Shown here: positions 34,108-42,026 of the stretch, in pieces | How positions within the stretch are numbered: position 1 is the stretch's first letter | Layout of the letters: each line of letters starts with the position of its first letter | Assembly: GCA_963787645.1 (NCBI GenBank) | Contig: CAWBDS010000004.1 | Span: 1-64,000 of the forward strand | Direction: 5' to 3' | Origin: Palsa-504 sp963787645 | Lineage (GTDB): Bacteria; Actinomycetota; Actinomycetes; Streptosporangiales; Streptosporangiaceae | DNA length: 64,000 bases | Position numbers and translations under genes: made by a program | Notes under the pieces: model-generated | The model's input: the letters and a program-made list of their open reading frames with translations, nothing else | What the model was told of the DNA's origin: nothing | Databases searched by the model: none

Positions 34108-34560
34108 ATGGACCGGGAGGCAGCGTCGCCACCTCTGCCCGTGCGCGAGTGGGACGAACAGCTCCGGGCCCGCGGTTACCGGGTGACGCCACAGCGCCAG
34201 CTGGTGCTCGAGGCGGTGGCCCGGCTGGATCATGCGACCCCTGAGGACATCGGCGCCCAGGTCCAGCAGACCGCCCGCGGGGTCAATATCTCCACCATCT
34301 ACCGGACCCTCGAGCTGCTCGAGCAGATCGGCATGGTCACCCACACCCACCTCGGGCACGGCGCGCCCATCTACCACCTGGCCACGCACGCCGACCACGT
34401 GCACCTGGTCTGCGGGGACTGCGGCCGGGTCAGCGAGATCGGACCGGAGGCGGTCCGGCCGCTGATCACCGCGCTGGACGAGCGGCACGGGTTCGAGACC
34501 GACGTGGGCCACCTGACGGTGTTCGGCCGGTGCCGGGACTGCCGGGAGGCGAACCCATGA
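34108..34560 (+). CDS. Fur-family metalloregulator, Nur-like
   Basis: 150 residues. A winged helix (YRVTPQRQLVLEAVARLDHATPEDIGAQV... VNISTIYRTLELLEQIGMV) is followed by a metal-rich dimer domain: HTHLGHG, THADHVHLVCGDCG with C-x2-C, and a final CRDC. The sequence around RGYRVTPQRQLVLEAV and LGHGAPIYHL is very like the nickel regulator Nur of Streptomyces, which controls nickel uptake and superoxide dismutases; another metal cannot be excluded. TACTAT ends 7 nt before ATG 34108 with no RBS, suggesting leaderless translation (ATG 34099 is the other option). ATGA overlap with ygfZ. Confidence 0.82.
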   Translation: MDREAASPPLPVREWDEQLRARGYRVTPQRQLVLEAVARLDHATPEDIGAQVQQTARGVNISTIYRTLELLEQIGMVTHTHLGHGAPIYHLATHADHVHLVCGDCGRVSEIGPEAVRPLITALDERHGFETDVGHLTVFGRCRDCREANP

Positions 34561-35636
34561 GCGACAAGCCCGAATCCGACAAGCCCGAATCCGGGCAGCA
34601 GAGCCCGTTGCTGAGCTGGCCCGCAGCGGTGGAGGCCGGCTGGCCGGATCAGGGCGTGGCCGCGCACTACGGCGACCCGCTGCGGGAGCAGCGCGCGCTG
34701 GCGGGCACGGCCGGGTTGGTGGACCGGTCCAACCGCGGCGTGCTGACCATCACCGGCCCGGACCGGCTGAGCTGGCTGCACAGCCTGACCACTCAGAAAC
34801 TGGAGCGGCTGGAGACCGGGCAGAGCGCGCAGGCCCTGATCCTCAGCCCAACCGGGCACGTGGAACACCACCTGAGCCTGACCGACGACGGCACGTCGGT
34901 GTGGCTGCACGTGGAGCCGGGGACTTCGGCCGACCTGGTCGCGTTCCTGGAGTCCATGCGGTTCATGCTGCGGGTCGAGGTGGCCGACGTCAGCGCGGAC
35001 TACGCGGTGCTGACCGTGCTCGGGCCCCGGGGCGGCGATCTGGCTGCGCAGCTCGAGGGAGTCCGGGCTCGGGTAGAGCCAGGGCCGTTCGGAGAAATCG
35101 ATCTGATCTTGGCGCGGGACCGGCTGTCCGACGCGGCCGCCGAGCTGGTGCGGCGAGCCGGTGGCCAACAGCGCGCGCTCGCGGGCACGTGGGCGTTCGA
35201 GGCGCTGCGGATCGCCGCGCGGGTCCCCCGGTTCGGCCTGGACACCGACCACCGGACCATCCCGCACGAGGTCGGCTGGATCGAGACCGCGGTGCACCTG
35301 ACCAAGGGCTGCTACCGCGGCCAGGAGACGGTGGCCCGGGTGCACAACCTCGGGCACCCGCCGCGCCGGCTGGTCTTCCTGGATCTGGACGGCAGCGTGG
35401 ACCGGCTGCCCTCGCACGGGGATCCGGTCGAATTGGACGGAACGGCCGTGGGTTTCACCGGGTCCGCGGCACGGCACTACGAACTCGGCCCGATCGCCCT
35501 GGCCTTGATCAAGCGGACCGTGCCGGTGGAGGCGACGCTGCGGGCCGGCGGCGTGGCCGCCGCGCAGGAAGTAGTCGTGCCGCCCGACGTCGGCGCGAAC
35601 GTTCAGGTTACGCTGCGTCGTCGGAACCTGATCTGA
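34557..35636 (+). CDS. ygfZ: CAF17-like iron-sulfur assembly protein YgfZ
   Basis: 359 residues, folate-binding GcvT-like fold. The family signature K-G-C-[FY]-x-G-Q-E is present as KGCYRGQET (near residue 250), and the N-terminal region LVDRSNRGVLTITGPDRLSWLHSLTTQ is typical. It assists folate-dependent maturation or repair of Fe-S enzymes. It begins with a duplicated KPESD segment. It overlaps the Fur-type gene (ATGA), so metal status may control it. Confidence 0.92.
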   Translation: MSDKPESDKPESGQQSPLLSWPAAVEAGWPDQGVAAHYGDPLREQRALAGTAGLVDRSNRGVLTITGPDRLSWLHSLTTQKLERLETGQSAQALILSPTGHVEHHLSLTDDGTSVWLHVEPGTSADLVAFLESMRFMLRVEVADVSADYAVLTVLGPRGGDLAAQLEGVRARVEPGPFGEIDLILARDRLSDAAAELVRRAGGQQRALAGTWAFEALRIAARVPRFGLDTDHRTIPHEVGWIETAVHLTKGCYRGQETVARVHNLGHPPRRLVFLDLDGSVDRLPSHGDPVELDGTAVGFTGSAARHYELGPIALALIKRTVPVEATLRAGGVAAAQEVVVPPDVGANVQVTLRRRNLI

Positions 35637-35664
35637 CCATTCCCGCCCACAAGGGGGTAAGCCC

Positions 35665-36591
35665 ATGCTGCGCAGAACCCTGCTCGCGGCCTCGGCCAGT
35701 CCGCGGCTGCGCCAGCTCATCACCACCGCGCCGGCCACCCGCGCCATCGTCGATTCCTACGTGGCCGGGGACACCGCGGCCGACGCCGTCCGGGTGACCC
35801 GCGAGCTGCGGGCCGCGGGCCTGCTCGTCACCCTGGACTACCTGGGCGAGGACACCAAGGACGAGGCGCAGGCCAGCGCGGTCACGCAGGAGTACGTCCA
35901 GCTGCTCGGCAAGCTGGCCGCCGAGGGCCTGACCGACGGCGGGGCAGCCGAGGTTTCGGTCAAGCCGACCGCGGTCGGGCTGTTCCTGGGGACCGGCGTG
36001 GCGGCGGCCAACATCGCGCGGATCTGCGCCGCCGCGGCCGACGCCGGGACCACCGTCACCCTGGACGCCGAGGAATACCCGGCCATCGAGCCGACCCAGC
36101 AGATCGCCGCCAAGCTGCGCGCCGAGCACCCCGACCTGGGTTGCGTGGTCCAATCCTGCCTGCGGCGCTCGGAGGCGGACTGCCGGGCGCTGGCCGCCTA
36201 CGGCGTGCGGGTCAGGCTGTGCAAGGGCGCCTACAGCGAGCCGGACGACGTCGCGTTCACCGCGCGCCGGGACGTGGACCTGTCCTACGGGCGCTGCCTG
36301 CGGGCCCTGATGAACGGGCCCGGGTACCCCATGCTGGCCACCCACGACCCGCGGCTGATCCAGATCACCGGGTCGCTGGCGGTGCTCACCGGGCGCGCGC
36401 CGGACAGCTTCGAATACCAGATGCTGTACGGGATCCGCCCGGCCGAGCAGCGGCGGCTGGCCAACACCGGAGCGCAGATGCGGGTCTACGTCCCCTACGG
36501 CGGGGACTGGTACGCCTACCTGGTCCGCCGGCTGGCCGAACGCCCGGCCAACCTCGCCTTCTTCCTGCGCTCGCTGGGGAGCAAGTCATGA
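35665..36591 (+). CDS. Proline dehydrogenase
   Basis: 308 residues, FAD-containing beta/alpha barrel of monofunctional ProDH. Characteristic motifs are DAEEYPAIEPT, VRLCKGAYSEP and FEYQMLYGIRPAEQRR. It oxidises proline to pyrroline-5-carboxylate. It is followed by proC (ATGA overlap), which runs the reverse reduction, so together they could form a proline/P5C redox cycle; a P5C dehydrogenase gene is absent here. A GGGGGTAAG lies just ahead of the ATG. Confidence 0.93.
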   Translation: MLRRTLLAASASPRLRQLITTAPATRAIVDSYVAGDTAADAVRVTRELRAAGLLVTLDYLGEDTKDEAQASAVTQEYVQLLGKLAAEGLTDGGAAEVSVKPTAVGLFLGTGVAAANIARICAAAADAGTTVTLDAEEYPAIEPTQQIAAKLRAEHPDLGCVVQSCLRRSEADCRALAAYGVRVRLCKGAYSEPDDVAFTARRDVDLSYGRCLRALMNGPGYPMLATHDPRLIQITGSLAVLTGRAPDSFEYQMLYGIRPAEQRRLANTGAQMRVYVPYGGDWYAYLVRRLAERPANLAFFLRSLGSKS

Positions 36592-37415
36592 TCGCGATCC
36601 TCGGCACCGGCAAGATGGGCGAGGCGCTGCTGTCCGGGCTGCTGCGCGCGGGCCGCTCGCCGGCCGCCGTGGTGGCCGCGGTCCGGCGCGAGGACCGGGG
36701 CGCCGAGCTGCGCGAGCGGTACGGGATCGGGGTCACCGACGCCGCGTCGGCGGCCAAGCTGGCCGACACCCTGGTGCTGGCGGTCAAGCCGCAGGACATG
36801 GGCAAGCTGCTGGCCGAGATCGCGCCCGCGGTGGCGCCGGACCGCCTGGTGGTCTCGGTGGCGGCCGGGATCACCACCGGGTTCATCGAGCGCCGGCTGG
36901 ACGGGGACGTACCGGTGGTCCGGGTCATGTCCAACACCCCGGTCCTGGTCGACGAGGCGATGAGCGTGATCTCCGCCGGGTCGCACGCGGGCGAGGAGCA
37001 CCTGCGCCGGGCCGAGGAACTGCTCCGGCCGGTGGGCAAGGTGCTGCGCATCCCCGAGTCGCAGCAGGACGCGGCGACCGCGCTGTCCGGCAGCGGCCCG
37101 GCCTACGTCTACTACCTGGTGGAGTCGATGGTGGACGCGGCCATCCTGCTCGGCATGGCGCGCAGCGCGGCGCTGGAGATGATCACCCAGGCGGTCTTCG
37201 GCGCGGCCACTATGCTGCGCGAATCGGGCGAGCATCCGGTGATCTTGCGCGAGGCGGTCACCTCGCCGGGCGGGACCACGATCGCCGCCATCCGGGAGCT
37301 CGAACGGCACGGGGTCCGGGCCGCGTTCCTGGCCGCCATCGAGGCGGCCCGCGACCGGAGCCGGGAGCTGGGCGCCGACCCGGCCGCGCCGGGCGCGGAC
37401 GCCGGAGCGAGGTAG
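36588..37415 (+). CDS. proC: Pyrroline-5-carboxylate reductase ProC
   Basis: 275 residues. NAD(P)-binding motif ILGTGKMGEALLSGLL at the N-terminus, VKPQDMGKLL, and C-terminal signatures SGSGPAYVYYL and LREAVTSPGGTTIAAI. It makes proline from P5C. ATG 36588 overlaps the ProDH stop and has GGGGAG ahead. The stop TAG shares one base with the GTG of acuC. Confidence 0.96.
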   Translation: MIAILGTGKMGEALLSGLLRAGRSPAAVVAAVRREDRGAELRERYGIGVTDAASAAKLADTLVLAVKPQDMGKLLAEIAPAVAPDRLVVSVAAGITTGFIERRLDGDVPVVRVMSNTPVLVDEAMSVISAGSHAGEEHLRRAEELLRPVGKVLRIPESQQDAATALSGSGPAYVYYLVESMVDAAILLGMARSAALEMITQAVFGAATMLRESGEHPVILREAVTSPGGTTIAAIRELERHGVRAAFLAAIEAARDRSRELGADPAAPGADAGAR

Positions 37416-38593
37416 TGGCCGGGCCGCTGACGCTGGCCTGGGATGACCGCCTGACCGGGTACGACTTCGGGCCCGGCCACCCGCTGGCCCCGGTGCGGGT
37501 CGAGCTGACCATGGCGCTGGCCCGCGAGCTCGGCGTGCTGGACCTGCCTTCGGTCACGGTAACCGGCCCCGCCCCCGCCGAGCCGGCGGAACTCGAGCTG
37601 GTTCACGACCCCGCCTACATCGACGCGGTGCGCCAGGCCGGGGCCGACGGCCGGGCCAACCTCAGGTACGGGCTCGGCACCCCGGACAACCCGGTGTTCC
37701 GCGGCATGCACGAGGTTTCGGCGCTGGTCGTGGGGGCGACGCTGGCCGCGGCCCGGGCGGTCTGGCCGGGCCCGGCCCGGCACGCGGTCAACATCGCGGG
37801 CGGCCTGCACCACGCCATGCGCCGGTCGGCCAGCGGTTTCTGCGTGTACAACGACCCGGCCATCGCGATCAGCGCCCTGCTGGAAGCCGGAGCGCAGCGG
37901 ATCGCCTACGTCGACCTGGACGTGCACCACGGCGACGGGGTGCAGGCGGCGTTCTACCACGATCCCCGGGTGCTGACCATCAGCCTGCACGAGCATCCGG
38001 CCACGTTGTTCCCCGGCACCGGGCTGGCCATCGAGACCGGCAGCGGGGACGGCCGCGGCTTCGCGGTCAACCTGCCGCTGCCCGCGTTCACCGGCGACGC
38101 GGGCTGGCTGCGGGCCTTCGACGCGGTGGTGCCGCCGCTGCTGCGCGCGTTCCGGCCCGACGTGCTGGTCAGCCAGCACGGCTGCGACAGCCATGCGCTA
38201 GACCCGCTGGCTCACCTGGAGCTCAGCATCGACGCGCAGCGCCGCGCCGCGCTCATGGTCCACGACCTGGCCCACGAGGTGGCCGGCGGCCGGTGGCTGT
38301 TCACCGGCGGGGGCGGCTACGAGCTGGTCCAGGTGGTGCCCAGGATATGGACCCACCTGCTGGCCATCGCGGCCGGCCAGCCGGTGGACCCGGCCCGCGC
38401 GGTCCCGGAAAGCTGGCGTGACCTGGCCGCTGCCCGGGCCGGCGAAGACGCGCCGTCGACGATGACCGATGGCCAGTCCGCGGACTTTATTCCGGTCACG
38501 GCGGGCCTGGATCAGAGTGATCCTGTCGACGCCTCGATTGTCAACACATGCCGTGCCACTTTTAGCTGGCACGGCCTGCAGCCGCCGATGTGA
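37415..38593 (+). CDS. acuC: AcuC-type histone-deacetylase-family protein
   Basis: 392 residues of the arginase/deacetylase fold. Active-site elements: GGLHHAMRRSASGFCVYND (general-base histidines), YVDLDVHHGDG (zinc Asp/His) and GCDSHALDPLAHL (zinc Asp). In Bacillus AcuC deacetylates acetyl-CoA synthetase; here it probably removes acetyl groups from lysines of metabolic enzymes. It shares a base with proC (TAGTG), so it belongs to the proline operon. Confidence 0.9.
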   Translation: MAGPLTLAWDDRLTGYDFGPGHPLAPVRVELTMALARELGVLDLPSVTVTGPAPAEPAELELVHDPAYIDAVRQAGADGRANLRYGLGTPDNPVFRGMHEVSALVVGATLAAARAVWPGPARHAVNIAGGLHHAMRRSASGFCVYNDPAIAISALLEAGAQRIAYVDLDVHHGDGVQAAFYHDPRVLTISLHEHPATLFPGTGLAIETGSGDGRGFAVNLPLPAFTGDAGWLRAFDAVVPPLLRAFRPDVLVSQHGCDSHALDPLAHLELSIDAQRRAALMVHDLAHEVAGGRWLFTGGGGYELVQVVPRIWTHLLAIAAGQPVDPARAVPESWRDLAAARAGEDAPSTMTDGQSADFIPVTAGLDQSDPVDASIVNTCRATFSWHGLQPPM

Positions 38594-38778
38594 CACCGAT
38601 CCGGAAAATGGCCTTGCCGCAGGTCGGGCACCACTTTGTGGCAATGCGGGACAGGTGAGCGTTCACAACTGTCTGATCTTGAGAAAGATGCTGCTGACGG
38701 GCTTATGGCGCGGCTATCCGTCATTGTCCGCGCAAGGCAGCGGGGTGATTGCGGCCAAACAGTAACAATAATGAGGCT

Positions 38779-38806
38779 TTGCACTTTTCCGTACGAGACT
38801 TACTCT
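38779..38806 (+). promoter_or_regulatory. Candidate promoter of the excisionase-type HTH gene
   Basis: TTGCAC (38779-38784), 16-bp spacer, TACTCT (38801-38806). It is flanked by GTACG...CGTACG repeats (38791 and 38812). The preceding part of the 278-bp gap contains no gene. Confidence 0.5.
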
Positions 38807-38871
38807 GGAGACGTACGTGACTGGTGCGCTGAATCCCGTCAAGTGCTCCCTCGTGCGGAAGAGGTAACTGG

Positions 38872-39072
38872 ATGGCAGCAGAAACCCCCCTCAGTGACGT
38901 GAGATTTCTTACCGTCGCTGAAGTGGCCACGATCATGCGCGTGTCAAAGATGACCGTGTATCGCTTGGTGCACTCCGGCGAACTGGAAGCAATCCGCGTC
39001 GGACGTTCGTTCCGGGTCCCCGAGCAGGCAGTCAATCAGTACCTGAGAGCTGCCTTCGTCGGTACCGCGTGA
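38872..39072 (+). CDS. Excisionase-type (MerR-like) HTH DNA-binding protein
   Basis: 66 residues. A single winged helix: FLTVAEVATIMRVSKMTVYRLVHSGELEAIRVGRSFRVPE. It belongs to the Xis/AlpA group, as BldC does, but differs in the recognition helix and wing. There is no recombinase or prophage nearby; this widely conserved small gene beside the bS22 gene is chromosomal. RBS GAGG at 7 nt before ATG 38872. Probable developmental or housekeeping regulator; targets unknown. Confidence 0.85.
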   Translation: MAAETPLSDVRFLTVAEVATIMRVSKMTVYRLVHSGELEAIRVGRSFRVPEQAVNQYLRAAFVGTA

Positions 39073-39313
39073 CCTGAGCAGAGGCACCGGGCAGCGGGCC
39101 CGGGCCTGGGGGGTTAGTCGAGCCGATCCCGGCTGGACTCGTTATGGCTGCTCACGGGGGCTGATCCAGGGGGCAGGCGGGCGATGGCCGTGATCGGCCG
39201 CACTAGCACGCCGCATCAGGGGTAACCTGTAACACTGGGTGTGTGTCCAGCCGCCCTGACCGGGCGAGCGTGTTGGCGTGCCCGTCATCCGCAACGCCGA
39301 GAAGGGTGGTTTC

Positions 39314-39412
39314 ATGGGCTCTGTCATCAAGAAGCGCCGCAAGCGCATGGCTAAGAAGAAGCACCGCAAGCTGCTGAAGAAGACGCGCATTCAGCGCCGC
39401 AACAAGAAGTAG
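39314..39412 (+). CDS. Small basic ribosomal protein bS22 (AURKAIP1/COX24 domain)
   Basis: 32 residues, MGSVIKKRRKRMAKKKHRKL followed by LKKTRIQRRNKK. Matches the AURKAIP1/COX24-type peptide identified as ribosomal protein bS22 in mycobacteria. It would bind 16S rRNA in the small subunit. AAGGGTGG precedes the ATG by 4 nt. Too short for most gene finders. It follows the HTH gene, its usual neighbour. Confidence 0.92.
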   Translation: MGSVIKKRRKRMAKKKHRKLLKKTRIQRRNKK

Positions 39413-39466
39413 CCGGATCCCGGCCATGATCGCGGCGCGGCCGGGCGGCGTGCAACTGCGGTTCTG

Positions 39467-40915
39467 ATGTCGCTTCCGGCCCTGATCGGGTTCGCGGGCG
39501 TGCTGGTCGCGGCCGTGGCCACCGGCCTGCTCGCCGGGCGGGCGGTCCGTCGGCCGCGGCTGGACACGATCGTGTGGACGGGTGCGGCGCTGGCCCTGAC
39601 CGTCGCGCTGGCCGCGCAGAGCATGGGCTTCGCAAGCGGCTTCGGCTCGGCCACATTCCGGGCCGTCCAGCTGTGCGCGCTGCTGCTCGCCCCGCTGTGG
39701 CTGGCCTGGGGGCTGGTCGAGGCGGCCTGGCCGGCCGACGCGGCCCGGTTCGGCGCCCGGCTGGTCTGCGGCGCGCTGACCGTGGTCGGCAGCGTGATCC
39801 TGGCTACCGACCCGCTGACCGCCGAGCCGTTCGGCAAAGCCTGGCCGCTGGCCGGATCGCACTATCAGCCGCCCTCGCACTACGCCCTGGACGCGGCGCA
39901 GGCGGTGGCGGTGATCCTGGCCGCGGCGAGCATCGGCCTGGCCGCGGCGCGGGCCCGGAGCGCGGGCTCGTGGCCCGGCCCGCTGCTCGGGACCGGCCCA
40001 CTGCTCGGGACTAGCACTGTCGGCCTGGCCGTGTTCCTGGCCGTGGCCATGCGCTTCGCCCTGCCCGATCGTTCGGCCTACCCGGTGCTCAGCCTGCTGG
40101 CCGCCGCGCTGACCTGGTTCGGAGCCACCCGGGACCGTGACCGTACCACCGACCGTGACCGCACGGCCGGCGATGACCAGACGGGACGTGATGACATGGC
40201 GGGGTGGGAGGAGACGGGACGCGACCGGGGCGGCCCGGCGGGCGGCTACGACCGCCGCCAGGCTCGGTACCCGGCGAACGGCCAGCACGGCCCGCGCCCG
40301 CCCGGTGACCTGCGGGCCACGGGCGAGCCGGGCCGGTGGACCGACCCCGGCCGGCGGCCGCCGGCACCGGAACCGCCGGCCGCTCCGCCGTACGGGCGGA
40401 TCTTGATCTTCACGCTGCTCGACGACCGGGTGGCCGACTTCGACCGGCTCGCCGATCTGGCCGCCGAACAGGTCCGGCTCCGCGAACCGGACACCCTGGT
40501 GTACGTCATCCACCTGGTGCCGAACGCGCCGATGCAGCGCATCTTCTACGAGATCTACCGCGACCGGGCGGCCTTCGACAGCCACGAGAACCAGCCCTAT
40601 ATGATGCGCTTCGTGGCCGACCGCCGGGCCTGCGTGCTGGCCACCAACGTGATCGAGCTGCGCCTGAAGTACGCCAAGGTCGCCCCGCTGCCCAGCCCGC
40701 AACCGCCCAGCCCGCCGCAGCCCCAGTACGGCCCGCCGCAGTACGGCCCGCCGCAGCCGAACCCGCCGCAGTACGGCCCGCCACAGGCCGGCCCGCGCCA
40801 GCCCGGGCCGCGCCAGCCCGGTCCGGGTCAGTACGGGCCGCCGCCGCCGGGCACCGCTCCCCGCCCGCAGAGCCTGGAGCCGCTGCCACCCCGCGAGCCC
40901 TGGCGCCGGGTGTGA
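39467..40915 (+). CDS. Membrane protein fused to an ABM-like domain with Pro/Gln-rich tail
   Basis: 482 residues in three parts. Residues 1-225: seven or so hydrophobic helices, no known family. Residues 225-310: charged, repetitive linker (DRDRTTDRDRT). Residues 310-400: an antibiotic-biosynthesis-monooxygenase-like ferredoxin fold (GRILIFTLLDD... FYEIYRDRAAFDSHENQPYMMRF), as in YgiN-type quinol monooxygenases. A tail of G-P-P-Q-Y/N repeats follows. Its stop overlaps the glutaredoxin-like GTG. The fusion is unusual and may be a redox or quinone sensor; that is inference. Confidence 0.65.
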   Translation: MSLPALIGFAGVLVAAVATGLLAGRAVRRPRLDTIVWTGAALALTVALAAQSMGFASGFGSATFRAVQLCALLLAPLWLAWGLVEAAWPADAARFGARLVCGALTVVGSVILATDPLTAEPFGKAWPLAGSHYQPPSHYALDAAQAVAVILAAASIGLAAARARSAGSWPGPLLGTGPLLGTSTVGLAVFLAVAMRFALPDRSAYPVLSLLAAALTWFGATRDRDRTTDRDRTAGDDQTGRDDMAGWEETGRDRGGPAGGYDRRQARYPANGQHGPRPPGDLRATGEPGRWTDPGRRPPAPEPPAAPPYGRILIFTLLDDRVADFDRLADLAAEQVRLREPDTLVYVIHLVPNAPMQRIFYEIYRDRAAFDSHENQPYMMRFVADRRACVLATNVIELRLKYAKVAPLPSPQPPSPPQPQYGPPQYGPPQPNPPQYGPPQAGPRQPGPRQPGPGQYGPPPPGTAPRPQSLEPLPPREPWRRV

Positions 40916-41154
40916 ACCGCATCACGCTGCTCGGCCGCCCGGGCTGCCACCTGTGCGACGACGCGCGGGCGGTGATCGAGCGGGTGGCGGGCGAGCTCGG
41001 CATCGGCTGGGACGAGCGCGACATCACTGCCTCGCCGGATGACCTGCGGGAGTACTGGGACAAGATCCCGGTGACGCTGGTCGACGGGGTGCAGATCGAC
41101 TTCTGGCGGGTGAGCGAGACGCGGCTGCGGGCCGCCCTCGGCCAGCGGCCCTGA
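40912..41154 (+). CDS. Glutaredoxin-family protein
   Basis: 80 residues. CxxC active site in LLGRPGCHLCDDARAVIERVA (residues 12-15), then KIPVTLVDGVQIDFWRVSE with the cis-Pro. DUF836-like short glutaredoxin, acting as thiol-disulfide reductant. GTG 40912 overlaps the stop of the membrane fusion gene. It directly precedes the Rex-controlled operon, suggesting redox-linked grouping. Confidence 0.85.
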   Translation: MNRITLLGRPGCHLCDDARAVIERVAGELGIGWDERDITASPDDLREYWDKIPVTLVDGVQIDFWRVSETRLRAALGQRP

Positions 41155-41182
41155 CCAGCCCCGCGCCCGCTCAGCTGGTGAC

Positions 41183-41202
41183 TTTGTGAATCGATGCACA
41201 AA
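41183..41202. promoter_or_regulatory. Rex operator (ROP) before rex-hemACDB
   Basis: TTTGTG-AATCGATG-CACAAA, matching the known ROP architecture TTGTGAA-N-TTCACAA except for one inner base per half. It lies 43 bp before the rex start chosen here, so Rex should autoregulate the operon in response to NADH/NAD+. Confidence 0.8.
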
Positions 41203-41244
41203 AGCGTACTTTGGATTGAGCCCAACCTCAGGAGCACTGCCGCG

Positions 41245-42015
41245 ATGCACACTAACGCGATGCCGCCGGAGATCAGCGGCCCGTCGGGCGGGATACCCGA
41301 GGCGACCGTGGCCCGGCTGCCGGTGTACCTGCGGGCGCTGTACGGCCTGGCCGAGCGCGGGATCAGCACCGTGGCCAGCGAGGAGCTCGCCGCGGCGGCC
41401 GGGGTCAACTCGGCCAAGCTTCGCAAGGACCTGTCCCATCTGGGCTCGTACGGCATCCGGGGGGTCGGCTACGACGTCGACTACCTGGTCTACCAGGTGT
41501 CCCGGACCCTGGGCCTGACCCAGGACTGGCCGGTGGTCATCGTCGGCGCGGGGAACCTCGGCCGGGCCCTGGCCAACTATGGCGGGTTCATCTCCCGCGG
41601 CTTCACGATCTCCGCCATGCTCGACTCCGATCCCGCTATCGTGGGGACCAGGATCGCGAGGCTGACCGTCCGCCACGTCGACGAGCTGGAGGCCGTGGTC
41701 GCCCGGCACAAGGTCGCGATCGGCGTGCTGGCTACCCCGGCCGGATCGGCGCAGGCGGTCTGCGACCGGCTGGTCGCGGCGGGCGTCACCAGCATCCTTA
41801 ATTTCGCTCCACTCGTGCTGACCGTGCCAGAGGGAGTAGACGTGCGGAAGGTCGATCTCTCGATCGAGCTGCAGATCCTCGCCTTCCACGCCCAGCGCCG
41901 GTCGGCCGCCCGGCCCGAAGCCGAGTCCGGGGGCGGTCGGCCGGGGACGGTCAACGGCTTGCCCGCGGCCGGCTCCAGAGCGCCGGTGACCTCTGAGTTC
42001 GCGGCGCGGGCCTAG
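41245..42015 (+). CDS. rex: Redox-sensing repressor Rex
   Basis: 256 residues. Winged helix (VARLPVYLRALYGLAERG... GVNSAKLRKDLSHLGSYGIRGVGYDV) plus Rossmann NAD(H)-binding domain (VVIVGAGNLGRALANYGGF) and a C-terminal swap helix (VDLSIELQILAFHAQRR). It releases DNA when NADH rises. ATG 41245 is favoured (AGGAG at 41230); the first in-frame ATG at 41194 lies within the operator itself. The C-terminus is extended by about 30 Gly/Pro-rich residues. Confidence 0.96.
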   Translation: MHTNAMPPEISGPSGGIPEATVARLPVYLRALYGLAERGISTVASEELAAAAGVNSAKLRKDLSHLGSYGIRGVGYDVDYLVYQVSRTLGLTQDWPVVIVGAGNLGRALANYGGFISRGFTISAMLDSDPAIVGTRIARLTVRHVDELEAVVARHKVAIGVLATPAGSAQAVCDRLVAAGVTSILNFAPLVLTVPEGVDVRKVDLSIELQILAFHAQRRSAARPEAESGGGRPGTVNGLPAAGSRAPVTSEFAARA

Positions 42016-42026
42016 GCGGTGACCAG

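Noticed and set aside
38872..39072. Excisionase of a prophage or integrative element
   Set aside because: No integrase, att-like repeat or tRNA target nearby; neighbours are core genes and the protein is of the conserved chromosomal type.
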